From CAYNWK01 sp964400875 (GTDB taxonomy: Bacteria > Chloroflexota > Anaerolineae > Anaerolineales > UBA4823): a stretch of DNA of 52,726 bases. Shown here in pieces: positions 25,071 to 33,632 of the stretch. The translations under genes were made by a program, and so were the position numbers. The notes beneath the pieces are model-generated. The model was not told the origin of the DNA, made no database searches, and was given only the letters and a program-made list of their open reading frames with translations. The stretch's first letter is position 1; each line of letters opens with the position of its first letter. The stretch is from NCBI GenBank assembly GCA_964400875.1, contig CAYNWK010000011.1:1-52726 (forward strand). The letters are read 5' to 3'.

Positions 25071-26510
25071 TCAAGAAAAGTGGTCCTTGAGAGCGAATTT
25101 GGCCGCTTGATGGCCGCTCATGCCGTGCACGCCCCCGCCCGGGGGTGTAGCGGATGAACCGATATACATGCCTTTCAACGGCATGCGGTAGGGCACAAGT
25201 TTGCGCACCGGTCTTGTGAAGAACTGCCAGATATCCTGGACTCCGCTGTTGATATCGCCGCCGACGAAGTTTGGGTCATACTCTTCCAAGGCGGCAGCCG
25301 TACGGGTGTGCCGGGCTAGAATGCAATCGCGAAAACCGGGCGCGAAGCGCTCGATTTGCGCTTCAATCCGCTCGGTCATATCGAAGGTGGAATTGTTCGG
25401 CACGTGACAGTAGCCCCAGGCGGTGTGTTTCCCTTTGGGAGCCCGAGAAGGGTCAAAAGGAGTTTGTTGGACAAGCAGGACGAGAGGCTTCTCGGGATGA
25501 ACGTCTTGCCAGACCTCCCGCTCACCTGCAGCGATCTCCTCGAAAGTCCCACCTAAGTGGAGAGTGCCGGCGCGGTATGCTGATTTCGCTTTCCAGGGGA
25601 TCGGCTCTGCGAGCGCCCAGTCCACCTTAAACACCCCCGGACCATAACGATAATTCTCCAGCTGGCGGCGGTAACCGGATGGCAATTGAGTCCCCATAAT
25701 CTCTAGCAGTTGTTTCGGGGTCAGATCGAAAATAACTACGCGGGCCGCAGGCAATTCCTGAAGAGATTTGACCCGCCGACCTGTTTGGACTTCGCCTCCC
25801 AACGACTCCAGGTAGCTGGTTAATGCGCAGGAAAATTTCTGTGAGCCGCCCCGCGCCATCGGCCAGCCGACGGCGTGTCCCAACATACCGAGCATTAATC
25901 CGAACGCAGCGGTACTGATACCGTCCAACTGCATGATCGAATGCCCGGCCAAACCGGCGAACAATCCCCGGGCTGCTTTGCCGGAAAAGTGGCCGTTGAT
26001 TATCCCTCTTGCCGAGCGGATCGCTTTTAGCCCGAATTGAAGGTCGAGCAGCGGACGCTTTGGCGGCAGCGGGAACGGGCCCAGGAACTCTTCCATCAAA
26101 TCCTGCCAGCGTTTGACAAACGGACCCATCAGACCTCGGTAAGCTGCCGCGTCCCGACCTAGAGTCTCTCCAGTCGCCTCCAACGAGCGCTCCAGTACCG
26201 CCGCGCTGCCGTCATCAAAGGGATGCGCCAGCGGCGCTCCTGGACTAACCCATTCCAGACCAAACTCGTCTAACGGGAGCTGGCTGAAGAACGGCGAACC
26301 CAATCCAAGTGTCAAAATCGTCGCACAAACATCGTGCTTGAAGCCGGGCAGAGTGAGCTCTGCCGTGCGCGTACCACCCCCAATGGTCTCAGCCGCCTCC
26401 AAGACTAGAACAGAATGGCCAGCCTGAGCGATAGTGATCGCCGCGGCAAGCCCATTCGGCCCCGATCCAACGACCACGGCGTCATAATCAGACTGGCTAT
26501 GATTGGTCAT
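25071..26510 (-). CDS. FAD-dependent oxidoreductase, phytoene desaturase/PYROXD2-like
   Basis: 479 aa from ATG 26510. An extension to 26795 overlaps the upstream gene and lacks homology. The N-terminal FAD fold is AVVVGSGPNGLAAAITIAQAG...VLVLEAAETIGGGTRTAELTLPGF, typical of the CrtI/PYROXD2 group. The C-terminus ends with the second FAD motif GMYIGSSATPPGGGVHGMSGHQAAKFAL. No carotenoid synthesis genes are nearby, so a desaturase role is not supported. No clear Shine-Dalgarno; it follows the paralogue pair by 55 nt in the unit that starts at promoter box A. Convergent with ppk2 (7 nt gap). Confidence 0.87.
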   Translation of the reverse strand: MTNHSQSDYDAVVVGSGPNGLAAAITIAQAGHSVLVLEAAETIGGGTRTAELTLPGFKHDVCATILTLGLGSPFFSQLPLDEFGLEWVSPGAPLAHPFDDGSAAVLERSLEATGETLGRDAAAYRGLMGPFVKRWQDLMEEFLGPFPLPPKRPLLDLQFGLKAIRSARGIINGHFSGKAARGLFAGLAGHSIMQLDGISTAAFGLMLGMLGHAVGWPMARGGSQKFSCALTSYLESLGGEVQTGRRVKSLQELPAARVVIFDLTPKQLLEIMGTQLPSGYRRQLENYRYGPGVFKVDWALAEPIPWKAKSAYRAGTLHLGGTFEEIAAGEREVWQDVHPEKPLVLLVQQTPFDPSRAPKGKHTAWGYCHVPNNSTFDMTERIEAQIERFAPGFRDCILARHTRTAAALEEYDPNFVGGDINSGVQDIWQFFTRPVRKLVPYRMPLKGMYIGSSATPPGGGVHGMSGHQAAKFALKDHFS

Positions 26511-26565
26511 AAATACGATTTGCGATATTTTGGGGAATTCTGGCCACCCAACAATAACCGATCGA

Positions 26566-27369
26566 TCAACTCTCCCGTTTGAAAAGATCCCGCAGCCAGC
26601 GGAGAGGCGCCAAGAAGATATAGATCCCAGTGCGGATTGCTGCGTTGTGCCAGATGTTCTTGGCTTCCCTCCATTGTAACCGAGGATCGACGAGCGTATT
26701 TTTTTGTTGAACCTGACCGGATACCCCGAACTCCCGAGCCAGATTTTGCAGCGTACCAGCCCAGAACTTATCCTCGTTCTTATGGACGACCCCAAAACGG
26801 CAGCCGAGCTCGAATAAGGGATCGCTGGCCCGCACTAAAACCTGGATTTGGACGACGGTAATGCCTTCGTCTTCGTAAGCGCTGAACGTGATCATCCCGG
26901 CGAAGATATGCCCTTGCGGGGTCATAAAACTGAAGGATTCATCGTCTGCGTAAATGACCATGATCCCGGTTGAAAGCTGCATTCCTGCCGGCGCAGCCAG
27001 GTTAAGCACGGCGACGTCCCCCGCCTCGATGCCGGTCAGCGACCCATAGAAGCGGTTGCCCTCAGGCCAATACTGCGGGAACTTCCGTTTCCAGGTGCTG
27101 ATCACTTCCTGGGGGGAGGCTTCCGATCCGCTCAGGCGGACGGTATAGGTCTTTTGCCAGAGCTGGCCGAAGCCGCGCATCGGTCCGGTCAGCTGGCGCC
27201 CAGACACATTCAGGTTGATCGCCCCGCTGGGGACCTCGCCGACCTGTAGACTAGAAACTGGCGTCGCCCAGCTTTCCTTGCGGGCCAGCGCTTTGGCGGT
27301 TTTCGCCAGTTCTTCCACCGGTTCTTCGACCGAAACATCTTCTGTGGAGGTGGTTTCTGGGGTTGTCAC
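26566..27369 (-). CDS. Unknown protein, paralogue 1 of a tandem pair
   Basis: 267 aa, GTG start. The first 50 residues are Thr/Glu/Ala-rich and probably disordered. A conserved core starts at VGEVPSGAINLNVSGRQLTGPMRGFGQLWQKTYTVRLSG and runs through YADDESFSFMTPQGHIFAGMITFSAYEDEG. The last part ends in a weakly hydrophobic segment (AIRTGIYIFLAPLRWLRDLF) that may touch the membrane. It is clearly paralogous to the next gene upstream. The pattern recalls SRPBCC/DUF1990-like proteins, but I would not assign a family. Confidence 0.78.
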   Translation of the reverse strand: MTTPETTSTEDVSVEEPVEELAKTAKALARKESWATPVSSLQVGEVPSGAINLNVSGRQLTGPMRGFGQLWQKTYTVRLSGSEASPQEVISTWKRKFPQYWPEGNRFYGSLTGIEAGDVAVLNLAAPAGMQLSTGIMVIYADDESFSFMTPQGHIFAGMITFSAYEDEGITVVQIQVLVRASDPLFELGCRFGVVHKNEDKFWAGTLQNLAREFGVSGQVQQKNTLVDPRLQWREAKNIWHNAAIRTGIYIFLAPLRWLRDLFKRES

Positions 27370-27455
27370 GATAGCCTCTCTTTTTACGTACCGCTAATCA
27401 TTAGCTACACACTTTAAACGATGAAGGGCAGAGAATTTCAGGCCCTCCCGCACAA

Positions 27456-28223
27456 TTAACCCGTTTTGTTCCCACGCGCCCACCGTACGGGCATTGCCAG
27501 CAGATAGAACACCGTGCGAATGCCGGCATTTTTCACCAAATTTTTCGCATGCGACCACTGTACACTCGCATCCAGACAGGTCTTCTGAGTAACCACCTGC
27601 CCTTCCACGTCAAAATGTGCAGCCAGTTGAGTCAACACGTGATTCCAAGTATTTTCCTGCTGCGCGGAGCTGCCCAAAAAGCGAAAATAAAACTCATATA
27701 ACGGATCGGTCGCCCGGCAGATCGATTGGATCTGCGCCACCGTCGTGCCGTCTTCTGTGTAGGTGCTGAAAGTGTTCCATCCAGACTCAGGAAAGCCTTC
27801 CGGGGTCATCACCGTGAAGGACACTTCGTCGGCGTAAATCACCATGACTCCGCTGGCGACTGGCAGGATGCTGGGAGTGCCGGGTAACGCTGGAACTTTG
27901 CCGGCGATAAAGATCATCTCGCCCGGTTTGATACCGGTTAGCGAAGGGTAGAATTTATTCTCTGCAGGTTGGAACCTGGGGAAGTTCTGCTTCCAAGCCT
28001 GCATCACTTCTTCTGGGGAAGCCGAAGCCCCGGACAAACGGACACGATAGGTCTTTTGCCACAGTTGTCCAAAGCCTTGCATCGGGCTGACGACTTGACG
28101 GCCTTCCAGGTTGAGGTTCGTTGCGCCTTGCGGTACATCGCCAACCTGAATTTTATCGACCGGCCTGGCCCAGTGTTCCCCAGGGTCCTTCTTGGCATCG
28201 GTCCTGGAAGTTGAATTGTCCAT
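27456..28223 (-). CDS. Unknown protein, paralogue 2 of a tandem pair
   Basis: 255 aa, ATG with AAGGAG about 10 nt upstream. It shares with the neighbouring paralogue the blocks GFGQLWQKTY-RVRLSG, SPEEV-W-K-FP, FYPSLTGI-PG and SGVMVIYAD-SF-MTP-G, and the same C-terminal hydrophobic end (AGIRTVFYLLAMPVRWARG). The N-terminal disordered part is shorter. Position right behind two anti-sigma antagonists suggests a role in the same stress response, but there is no direct evidence of function. Confidence 0.78.
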   Translation of the reverse strand: MDNSTSRTDAKKDPGEHWARPVDKIQVGDVPQGATNLNLEGRQVVSPMQGFGQLWQKTYRVRLSGASASPEEVMQAWKQNFPRFQPAENKFYPSLTGIKPGEMIFIAGKVPALPGTPSILPVASGVMVIYADEVSFTVMTPEGFPESGWNTFSTYTEDGTTVAQIQSICRATDPLYEFYFRFLGSSAQQENTWNHVLTQLAAHFDVEGQVVTQKTCLDASVQWSHAKNLVKNAGIRTVFYLLAMPVRWARGNKTG

Positions 28224-28250
28224 TGGAGTTTACTCCTTCCGCGAGCCAGC

Positions 28251-28601
28251 TCACGCTGCAGTGACGGCTGCTTCCTCCGATGGATAAATGCTGATCGCTT
28301 CATTCAGTCGGGTCAGGTCGAAAATCTGCTTGTAATGATCGTTCAACCCATAAGCCATCAGCTTCTGTTTGTGCCGTTGCACGCGTATGAGCAAGGTGAC
28401 CAGTAAACCGATCCCGGAGCTGTTCATATATTCGAGCTGGCTAAAATTTAATATGATCGCGTTCGTATTTCCGGTACTGGCCTGGGTATAAGCGTCCATC
28501 AACGCATTCTCTGCAAACCCCGTCACTTCCCCGTTGATGTCGATGACGGACGTACGCTCGCTTATTTTGCGGACATCCATGGTCACGTTCGGTGTCGTCA
28601 T
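28251..28601 (-). CDS. STAS-domain anti-sigma factor antagonist
   Basis: 116 aa, a single STAS domain of the SpoIIAA/RsbV type. The strand VIDINGEVTGFAENALMDAY and the phosphorylation loop LEYMNSSGIGLLVTL with its conserved Ser are clear. Such proteins release a sigma factor by binding the anti-sigma kinase when dephosphorylated by a SpoIIE-type phosphatase. GGAGA lies 8 nt before the ATG. It is the second STAS gene behind the phosphatase/kinase gene. Confidence 0.93.
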   Translation of the reverse strand: MTTPNVTMDVRKISERTSVIDINGEVTGFAENALMDAYTQASTGNTNAIILNFSQLEYMNSSGIGLLVTLLIRVQRHKQKLMAYGLNDHYKQIFDLTRLNEAISIYPSEEAAVTAA

Positions 28602-28674
28602 TTCGTTCTCTCCTTTGGTACGGCCTGGCTAAGTGGCGTTTCAAACTTTGGTTGGATTTAGCTTTGATGCCCGA

Positions 28675-29022
28675 TTAAACTGCAGTCAACGCAGTCTGCT
28701 CATCCGGGTAAATCTGCATGAAGTCGGACAGCCGGGTGATGTTAAAGATTTCAACGTAGTGATTGCTCAACCCGTAGACAGCCAGCTGGCGATGCGATTT
28801 GCGCGCCTGGGCCAACAAACCGACGATCAGAGCGATGCCGGTGCTGTTGATGTAATCCACATCCGTGAAATTCAAGACGATCAACGCCGCGTCCTGAGCA
28901 GTGGCTTGAGCATAGGCTTCATTCATTTCTGCTTCCGCAAAACTGTTGATCTCACCATGCAAATCGATGATGGCTGTTCCCTTTTGATGACGCACTTCAG
29001 CCTCAAAGATATTAGTTGCCAT
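28675..29022 (-). CDS. STAS-domain anti-sigma factor antagonist
   Basis: 115 aa STAS protein with TAIIDLHGEINSFAEAEMNEAY and the phospho-loop VDYINSTGIALIVGLL. The ATG overlaps the end of the SpoIIE/kinase gene by 11 nt and has GGAG 6 nt upstream, so it is translationally coupled to its probable kinase/phosphatase. Clearly related to the next gene; the two may answer to different signals or targets. Confidence 0.93.
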   Translation of the reverse strand: MATNIFEAEVRHQKGTAIIDLHGEINSFAEAEMNEAYAQATAQDAALIVLNFTDVDYINSTGIALIVGLLAQARKSHRQLAVYGLSNHYVEIFNITRLSDFMQIYPDEQTALTAV

Positions 29023-30637
29023 CGTCGTCTCCTTCCAAAAACATAATTAATTCGACCAAGTGAAAATCTCCGTCGCTGGTGACGTTCATTTCATCTACCA
29101 TATTCTTTATCAGGAAGAGGCCCCACCCTCGCGGCGACTGGGTCCCTTCAAGTTTCGCTTGCAGATCTGGATGGGTCATCTCAGGGATTTGTTGATCGCC
29201 GCCGTGATCTGTTATGCGCACAGACACAGCACGCTCCGAGGCGAACACCTTGATATTTACTTTCAGTTCAGGATTGTAATGGTTGCCATGCTCCATAGCA
29301 TTCATCGTAGCTTCGGCAACCGCCGTTTTCAACCGCTCGATGCGTTGATCCAGCAATCCTACCCCCTCAACTGCTTCCTCGATTTTCTGTACCGCCAGAC
29401 GTTCATTGCCTGGTGCGCTTTGCAAAGAAAACTCTTTCAATTGATGCAAATCTCCTGTCGCTTCTGTTGCTTGCGAGTCTTGGACTCCCACATCTCGCTG
29501 CAGGATGACCAAGGTAATGTCATCTTCTTGCTCGTAATCCTCCCCTGTAAATGCGTTCAGCTCCGCCATTAGAAAATCTTTCAACGCTTCACCCCCCGGA
29601 TGGTGGGCCATCAATTCCTTCACCCGTTCAAAACCGAACATCTCCTTGTTCCGGTTATGCGCTTCGATCAATCCATCGCTGGAGAGGAGCAAGCTTTCCC
29701 CTTCCTTCAGAGTGAATTGCTTTTCTTCGTAAGTCATCCCCTCCATCAAACCGAGCGGCATTCCCGTGGCGCGATGCTCTTCAACGCCTGTCTTGTTGCG
29801 TACATAGGGCAAATTGTGGCCGGCATTCGCAAATACTATCTCACCATTCCGGGTATCCAGGAGTGCATACAAGCAAGTAACGAACATATTGTTGGGGATA
29901 TCGGGGCAAAGCAAATTATTGGTTCGCTCAAGGACCTTTCCCGGCGCCTCCAATCTCTCGGCGACCGCGCGCAAAATGCTGCGAGTCGTCGCCATCACCA
30001 TGGCTGCAGGCACACCTTTGTCGGTCACATCGGCGATGATCAACCCCAGCCGGCCATCCGGAAATTGGATGAAATCATAGAAATCGCCGCCTACTGCCCG
30101 GGCTGGCTGCCAGTGGGCTGCGAGATGCCATCCAGGTAACGCGGGGATCTCTTTGGGCAGCAATGTTTGCTGGATGATGCGCGCCACGCGTAGTTCCTGC
30201 TCCATGCGTTCCCGCTCGCGGGCTTCTGCTTGTTGCTGGCGAACCAGTTGAGCTACCCGCAACGCCGGGGCGGCCTGGGTTGCCAGGTTGTTAAGCAGGC
30301 GGCGGTCGTCGGCGGAATACTCCTGCTCGCTTAGACGCGGGCCTAAATAGAGCACACCGATCAGCTCCCCCTGGCTGACGAGCGGCACAGCCACTCGAAT
30401 CCCCGATTCCTTCAAGCGCGTCAGGGCTGGGGATTTCAAGTTGAGCCGTTCAATTTCGGTTACCCCAGGAGAGTTTAAAAAATAAGCCAGCAGTGGATCG
30501 TCTGGTGCAATCTCCACTTCCGGCGCCAGCTCTTTGTAGGGGCGATCGAGCGCCAGAGCCTCTAAAGACTCACGCTCTTCCTCCGGTTTACCGACCAGCG
30601 AGTCCCAATACTTTCGAATGAATGTACCCATCGCCAA
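29012..30637 (-). CDS. GAF-SpoIIE phosphatase-HATPase anti-sigma kinase fusion
   Basis: 541 aa carrying both opposing activities of a partner switch. Residues about 30-130 form a degenerate GAF domain (AVPLVSQGELIGVLYLGPRLSEQEY). A short coiled coil (130-155) leads to a PP2C/SpoIIE phosphatase at about 165-375 with metal-site Asp residues in GGDFYDF and IADVTDKG, plus FANAGHN and LSSDGLIEAHN. A GHKL ATPase of the RsbW/SpoIIAB type lies at about 400-540 (N box EATMNAMEHGN, G boxes ITDHGG and GWGLFLI). TTG 30637 has GGAG 7 nt upstream and is preferred over ATG 30631. First gene behind promoter box A. Confidence 0.92.
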   Translation of the reverse strand: MAMGTFIRKYWDSLVGKPEEERESLEALALDRPYKELAPEVEIAPDDPLLAYFLNSPGVTEIERLNLKSPALTRLKESGIRVAVPLVSQGELIGVLYLGPRLSEQEYSADDRRLLNNLATQAAPALRVAQLVRQQQAEARERERMEQELRVARIIQQTLLPKEIPALPGWHLAAHWQPARAVGGDFYDFIQFPDGRLGLIIADVTDKGVPAAMVMATTRSILRAVAERLEAPGKVLERTNNLLCPDIPNNMFVTCLYALLDTRNGEIVFANAGHNLPYVRNKTGVEEHRATGMPLGLMEGMTYEEKQFTLKEGESLLLSSDGLIEAHNRNKEMFGFERVKELMAHHPGGEALKDFLMAELNAFTGEDYEQEDDITLVILQRDVGVQDSQATEATGDLHQLKEFSLQSAPGNERLAVQKIEEAVEGVGLLDQRIERLKTAVAEATMNAMEHGNHYNPELKVNIKVFASERAVSVRITDHGGDQQIPEMTHPDLQAKLEGTQSPRGWGLFLIKNMVDEMNVTSDGDFHLVELIMFLEGDDDGN

Positions 30638-30662
30638 TGCTCTTCTCCCTTTCTATACGTAC

Positions 30663-30707
30663 ATTTTAGCGATCGAACGTCCTGGGATCGTTACGAAAAA
30701 CGTTACG
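30663..30707 (-). promoter_or_regulatory. Compound direct-repeat promoter, box A
   Basis: On the minus strand: CGTAACG (30701-30707), CGTAACG (30689-30695), CAGGACG (30678-30684), then -10 TAAAAT (30663-30668). Heptamer-to-heptamer steps are 12 and 11 bp and the third heptamer starts 15 bp from the -10, exactly as in boxes B and C. There is no -35 consensus. Additional degenerate repeats continue upstream (30711-30728). The TTG start of the phosphatase/kinase gene is about 26 nt downstream. Confidence 0.8.
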
Positions 30708-30758
30708 AAACGTAAATTCGTAAGAAATCGCCCGGAAATAACACAAATCGGATGAGAT

Positions 30759-32234
30759 TCAGCGAGCGGTATGCAAACCGCTGCTCGCATCGCGACGCTC
30801 CCATTCCGCGGCGTGAGGCTTGGCCAGGGCGCGCCACTGCGGGGCCAAAGGCATGACGCCGAGCTCCCGGACGATCCGGCGAGCGGCAAGACCGATGACG
30901 GCCGTATAGGTGGGATAAGCCAGCTCGAGTTCAGCCAGCTGTTCAACCCACATGTCGGCTGCCATACCAGCGGCAACCAGCTGGATGACCTCCAAAGCCT
31001 GTTCGCCGACGACGTGGGCGCCAAGTATGCGATGGGTCTCCACAGAGACAATTAACTTACAAAAACCCTCAGTATAGCCGTCGATTACCCCGCGATCGAT
31101 GTCGGCAAACGGAACCACGGCGGTGGTGTAGTCGTACCCATCTGCTGCGGCCTGCTGTTCCGTCAAACCCACGCTGCCGTATTCCGGATCCGTGAAACCG
31201 CCATGAGGCACAACCAGATGGCGTTGAGGCTGTCCAGGACCGAGCACAGCGTTTTCGGCCGCGACGCGTCCTTCATAGCTCCCCGACTGAACCAACATCA
31301 TCCTTCCCGTAACGTCTCCAGCCGCGAAGATGTGCCCGTTGCTGGTTTGTAAAAACTCATCAACACGGATATATCCTCGATCGGTCTCAACCCCGGCAGC
31401 TGAGAGGTCGAGTCCCTCCAGGTTTCCCACCCAGCCTACCGCTAAGACCACCGCTTCCACCTCGAGAGTCCGGGGCTCACCAGCAGCCCGGAAATTTAAA
31501 GCCATCCGCCCGTTCGAGCCCTTTTTGATTTCATCAACACCATCTATGCCGGTGAGGGTCTCGATGCCGCGCAGCTGGAAGGCCATGCCCAACACCCGCG
31601 AAGTCAGCCCATCCTCCGCTGGCAGGATCGCATCAGCCAGATCCAGGAGGTAGACCTGAGCGCCAAAAGCGTTGAGGACGGAGGCCAGTTGGCAGCCAGT
31701 CGCGGCAGCGCCGATGATAGCCACGGATTTTGGCACGCTTTTCAACGACCAGATATCCGAATGGGTCAGGGCAAGCTCAACCCCGGGAAGCGGGATCCGC
31801 CGGGCATGGCCGCCGACACATAAAATGAATTTTTTCGCCTCCAGACTGGTGTCGTCACCGACCGCGATCGTGTGCTCATCGAGGAAATGAGCTTGTCCAG
31901 CCTCCGCGAAAACATCCACCCCCGATTCTTCCAAGTGCTTGATCAGCTGCTTCTTTTCTTGAATCTGGTACACGATGTACTGGGTCCGGGCGATCAACCG
32001 TTCGAAATCGACTGTTAAAGTCGCTCCACTCAGACCGTAATCTTCGAATTGATCGGCATCACGCATCAGCCTAGCGGCTTTTGCCAGTGAGCGGGTGGGT
32101 ACACAGCCATCGTTGGTGCAGGTGCCGCCCATCCGGCCGCGCTCTACCAGGGCAACTGAGGCCCCTAACTCGCTGGCCCGCAAAGCAGCCGTTACTCCCG
32201 CAGGACCTCCGCCAATTACGATAATATCGTACAA
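30759..32234 (-). CDS. FAD-dependent pyridine nucleotide-disulfide oxidoreductase
   Basis: 491 aa, flavoprotein disulfide reductase fold like dihydrolipoamide dehydrogenase and mercuric reductase. FAD motif VIGGGPAGVTAAL (6-18), redox Cys pair in GGTCTNDGCVP, a second nucleotide motif (VAIIGAAATGCQLASVL) and FAD motif HIFAAGDVTG are present. The C-terminal HPT motif of disulfide reductases reads YPT here (ELAYPTYTAVI), so the usual catalytic His is missing; the natural acceptor may not be a dithiol. TTG 32234 follows GGAGG by 5 nt. It lies 21 nt behind the globin-Rieske gene and is its likely NAD(P)H-linked electron donor (inference). Confidence 0.9.
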   Translation of the reverse strand: MYDIIVIGGGPAGVTAALRASELGASVALVERGRMGGTCTNDGCVPTRSLAKAARLMRDADQFEDYGLSGATLTVDFERLIARTQYIVYQIQEKKQLIKHLEESGVDVFAEAGQAHFLDEHTIAVGDDTSLEAKKFILCVGGHARRIPLPGVELALTHSDIWSLKSVPKSVAIIGAAATGCQLASVLNAFGAQVYLLDLADAILPAEDGLTSRVLGMAFQLRGIETLTGIDGVDEIKKGSNGRMALNFRAAGEPRTLEVEAVVLAVGWVGNLEGLDLSAAGVETDRGYIRVDEFLQTSNGHIFAAGDVTGRMMLVQSGSYEGRVAAENAVLGPGQPQRHLVVPHGGFTDPEYGSVGLTEQQAAADGYDYTTAVVPFADIDRGVIDGYTEGFCKLIVSVETHRILGAHVVGEQALEVIQLVAAGMAADMWVEQLAELELAYPTYTAVIGLAARRIVRELGVMPLAPQWRALAKPHAAEWERRDASSGLHTAR

Positions 32235-32255
32235 AGCTGCCTCCCAAGTAGATGC

Positions 32256-33611
32256 TTAATCCTGCGCCTCTACGACCATACCAAGTTCCCCCTCCATCAC
32301 AACCCGGTAGGTTTTAACGGGTTCCTTCGCCGGTCCGCAGAGCACTTCACCGTTTGTGACATCAAAGCACGAGCCGTGCCAGGGGCAGACCACCATAGCC
32401 TCGTCCAGTTCACCATCGCTTAACGGGCCGTCCGCATGCGTGCATTCGTCCGCGGTGGCGTAATACTTTCCAGCGACGTTATAAACCGCCACGTCTGCCC
32501 CGTTTAAATGGACTAGGCAGATCTTGCCTGGTTCAAGCTGCGCCAGGAGAAATGCGTTTTCGGGCAGATCGGCTTTTGCTGCAGCCTGCGTCTCTTTATC
32601 CGTATCGAGGTCGATCGCCCGCAGGCGGGATGCGCCGAACAATTGCTTGACTTGGATGTGAACTGCATCTTCGCGCACCTCAACCGGGTACATCTCGAGG
32701 TGGGCGCTTCGATCCATCAACAACTCACCGCTGGTCAAGTTGTATTGGTAGCCGTGCCAAGGACAGGTGATCACATCTTCTTCCAGTGCGCCGGTTGCGA
32801 TGGGACCGCCGCGGTGCAAACAGCGATTTTCTATGGCGTACCAGCAGCCTTTATGGTGAAATACGCCAATCGACTTATCATCAAATTGCAAGATCTTGCG
32901 TTCTCCATCCGAGATTTCATCAACCTGTCCGACCAGAACTTCTTTTGTCTCAATTGAACGGCTGATGCCCAAGCTGCGCTCATAGGTCTCCACGGCCAGA
33001 TCAAGCACTTCTGCGTGATCGATAGCATGTGTCTTATCATATTGCTCCGGCTCGCGTTCGTGCCCGTAAGCCCGAGAGAGCAACTCCAGAATGACCATCA
33101 TCAACTTATTCCAACCCTGCAAGGCGCGCTTTTCCCAATCCGGATCGATATCGTGAAGCTCTTTTTCCAGGGCCATACTGATGGCGTGTTGGACGAAACC
33201 TACCTGACCGATCACATACCTTTCCGGGATATACAAAGTTGGATCGGCGCCTTGGGTTGTGTGCGCCCGTCCCACGTAATCGACGAAACTGGCGTAATTG
33301 TCGTCATAATATCCAGAGGCGGTCCGCCGCCAAAAGTTGGATAAATGATGCATGCGCAGCTGCAGGTATTCCTGGTTGATCGTGCCATCCTTCGCCAGAA
33401 AATATTTCCGGGTCGGGGGATACCGCAGCAAATGCGCGTAGAACTCGCCCACGATATTGGGGATATGCTTCTCGATGATATACCGGCTCTCCCGGATGGC
33501 TACGGCATCCTGCTCGGTAAACCCGACAAATTCGGCCATGTGGCGGAAATAACGCCCGGCGTCTTCCGCGCCGCCAATTTTCGGCTTATCCGTTTTAATC
33601 GATTCGGTCAT
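32256..33611 (-). CDS. Globin-Rieske-Rieske fusion protein
   Basis: 451 aa. Residues about 20-185 match the globin-sensor/protoglobin pattern: FTEQDAVAIRESRYIIEKHIPNIVGEFYAHL, then VGRAHTTQGADPTLYIPERYVIGQ with His117 as the proximal haem ligand in the usual position. Two Rieske 2Fe-2S domains follow, at about 225-325 (Cys264, His266, Cys283, His286) and 350-450 (Cys390, His392, Cys409, His412), both complete with CPWHG. No membrane segment or signal peptide is seen, so it is probably cytoplasmic. It has GGAGGAG 8-9 nt before the ATG and sits 21 nt before the flavin reductase gene. A haem-iron acting on O2 or NO and fed through two Rieske centres would functionally resemble flavohaemoglobin; this is inference. 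Confidence 0.88.
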   Translation of the reverse strand: MTESIKTDKPKIGGAEDAGRYFRHMAEFVGFTEQDAVAIRESRYIIEKHIPNIVGEFYAHLLRYPPTRKYFLAKDGTINQEYLQLRMHHLSNFWRRTASGYYDDNYASFVDYVGRAHTTQGADPTLYIPERYVIGQVGFVQHAISMALEKELHDIDPDWEKRALQGWNKLMMVILELLSRAYGHEREPEQYDKTHAIDHAEVLDLAVETYERSLGISRSIETKEVLVGQVDEISDGERKILQFDDKSIGVFHHKGCWYAIENRCLHRGGPIATGALEEDVITCPWHGYQYNLTSGELLMDRSAHLEMYPVEVREDAVHIQVKQLFGASRLRAIDLDTDKETQAAAKADLPENAFLLAQLEPGKICLVHLNGADVAVYNVAGKYYATADECTHADGPLSDGELDEAMVVCPWHGSCFDVTNGEVLCGPAKEPVKTYRVVMEGELGMVVEAQD

Positions 33612-33632
33612 CGGGCAATCTCCTCCACGATG

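Noticed and set aside
26511..26795. 95-residue N-terminal extension of the FAD oxidoreductase
   Set aside because: It overlaps the upstream paralogue gene, and the FAD-binding motif begins right after ATG 26510 as in the family.
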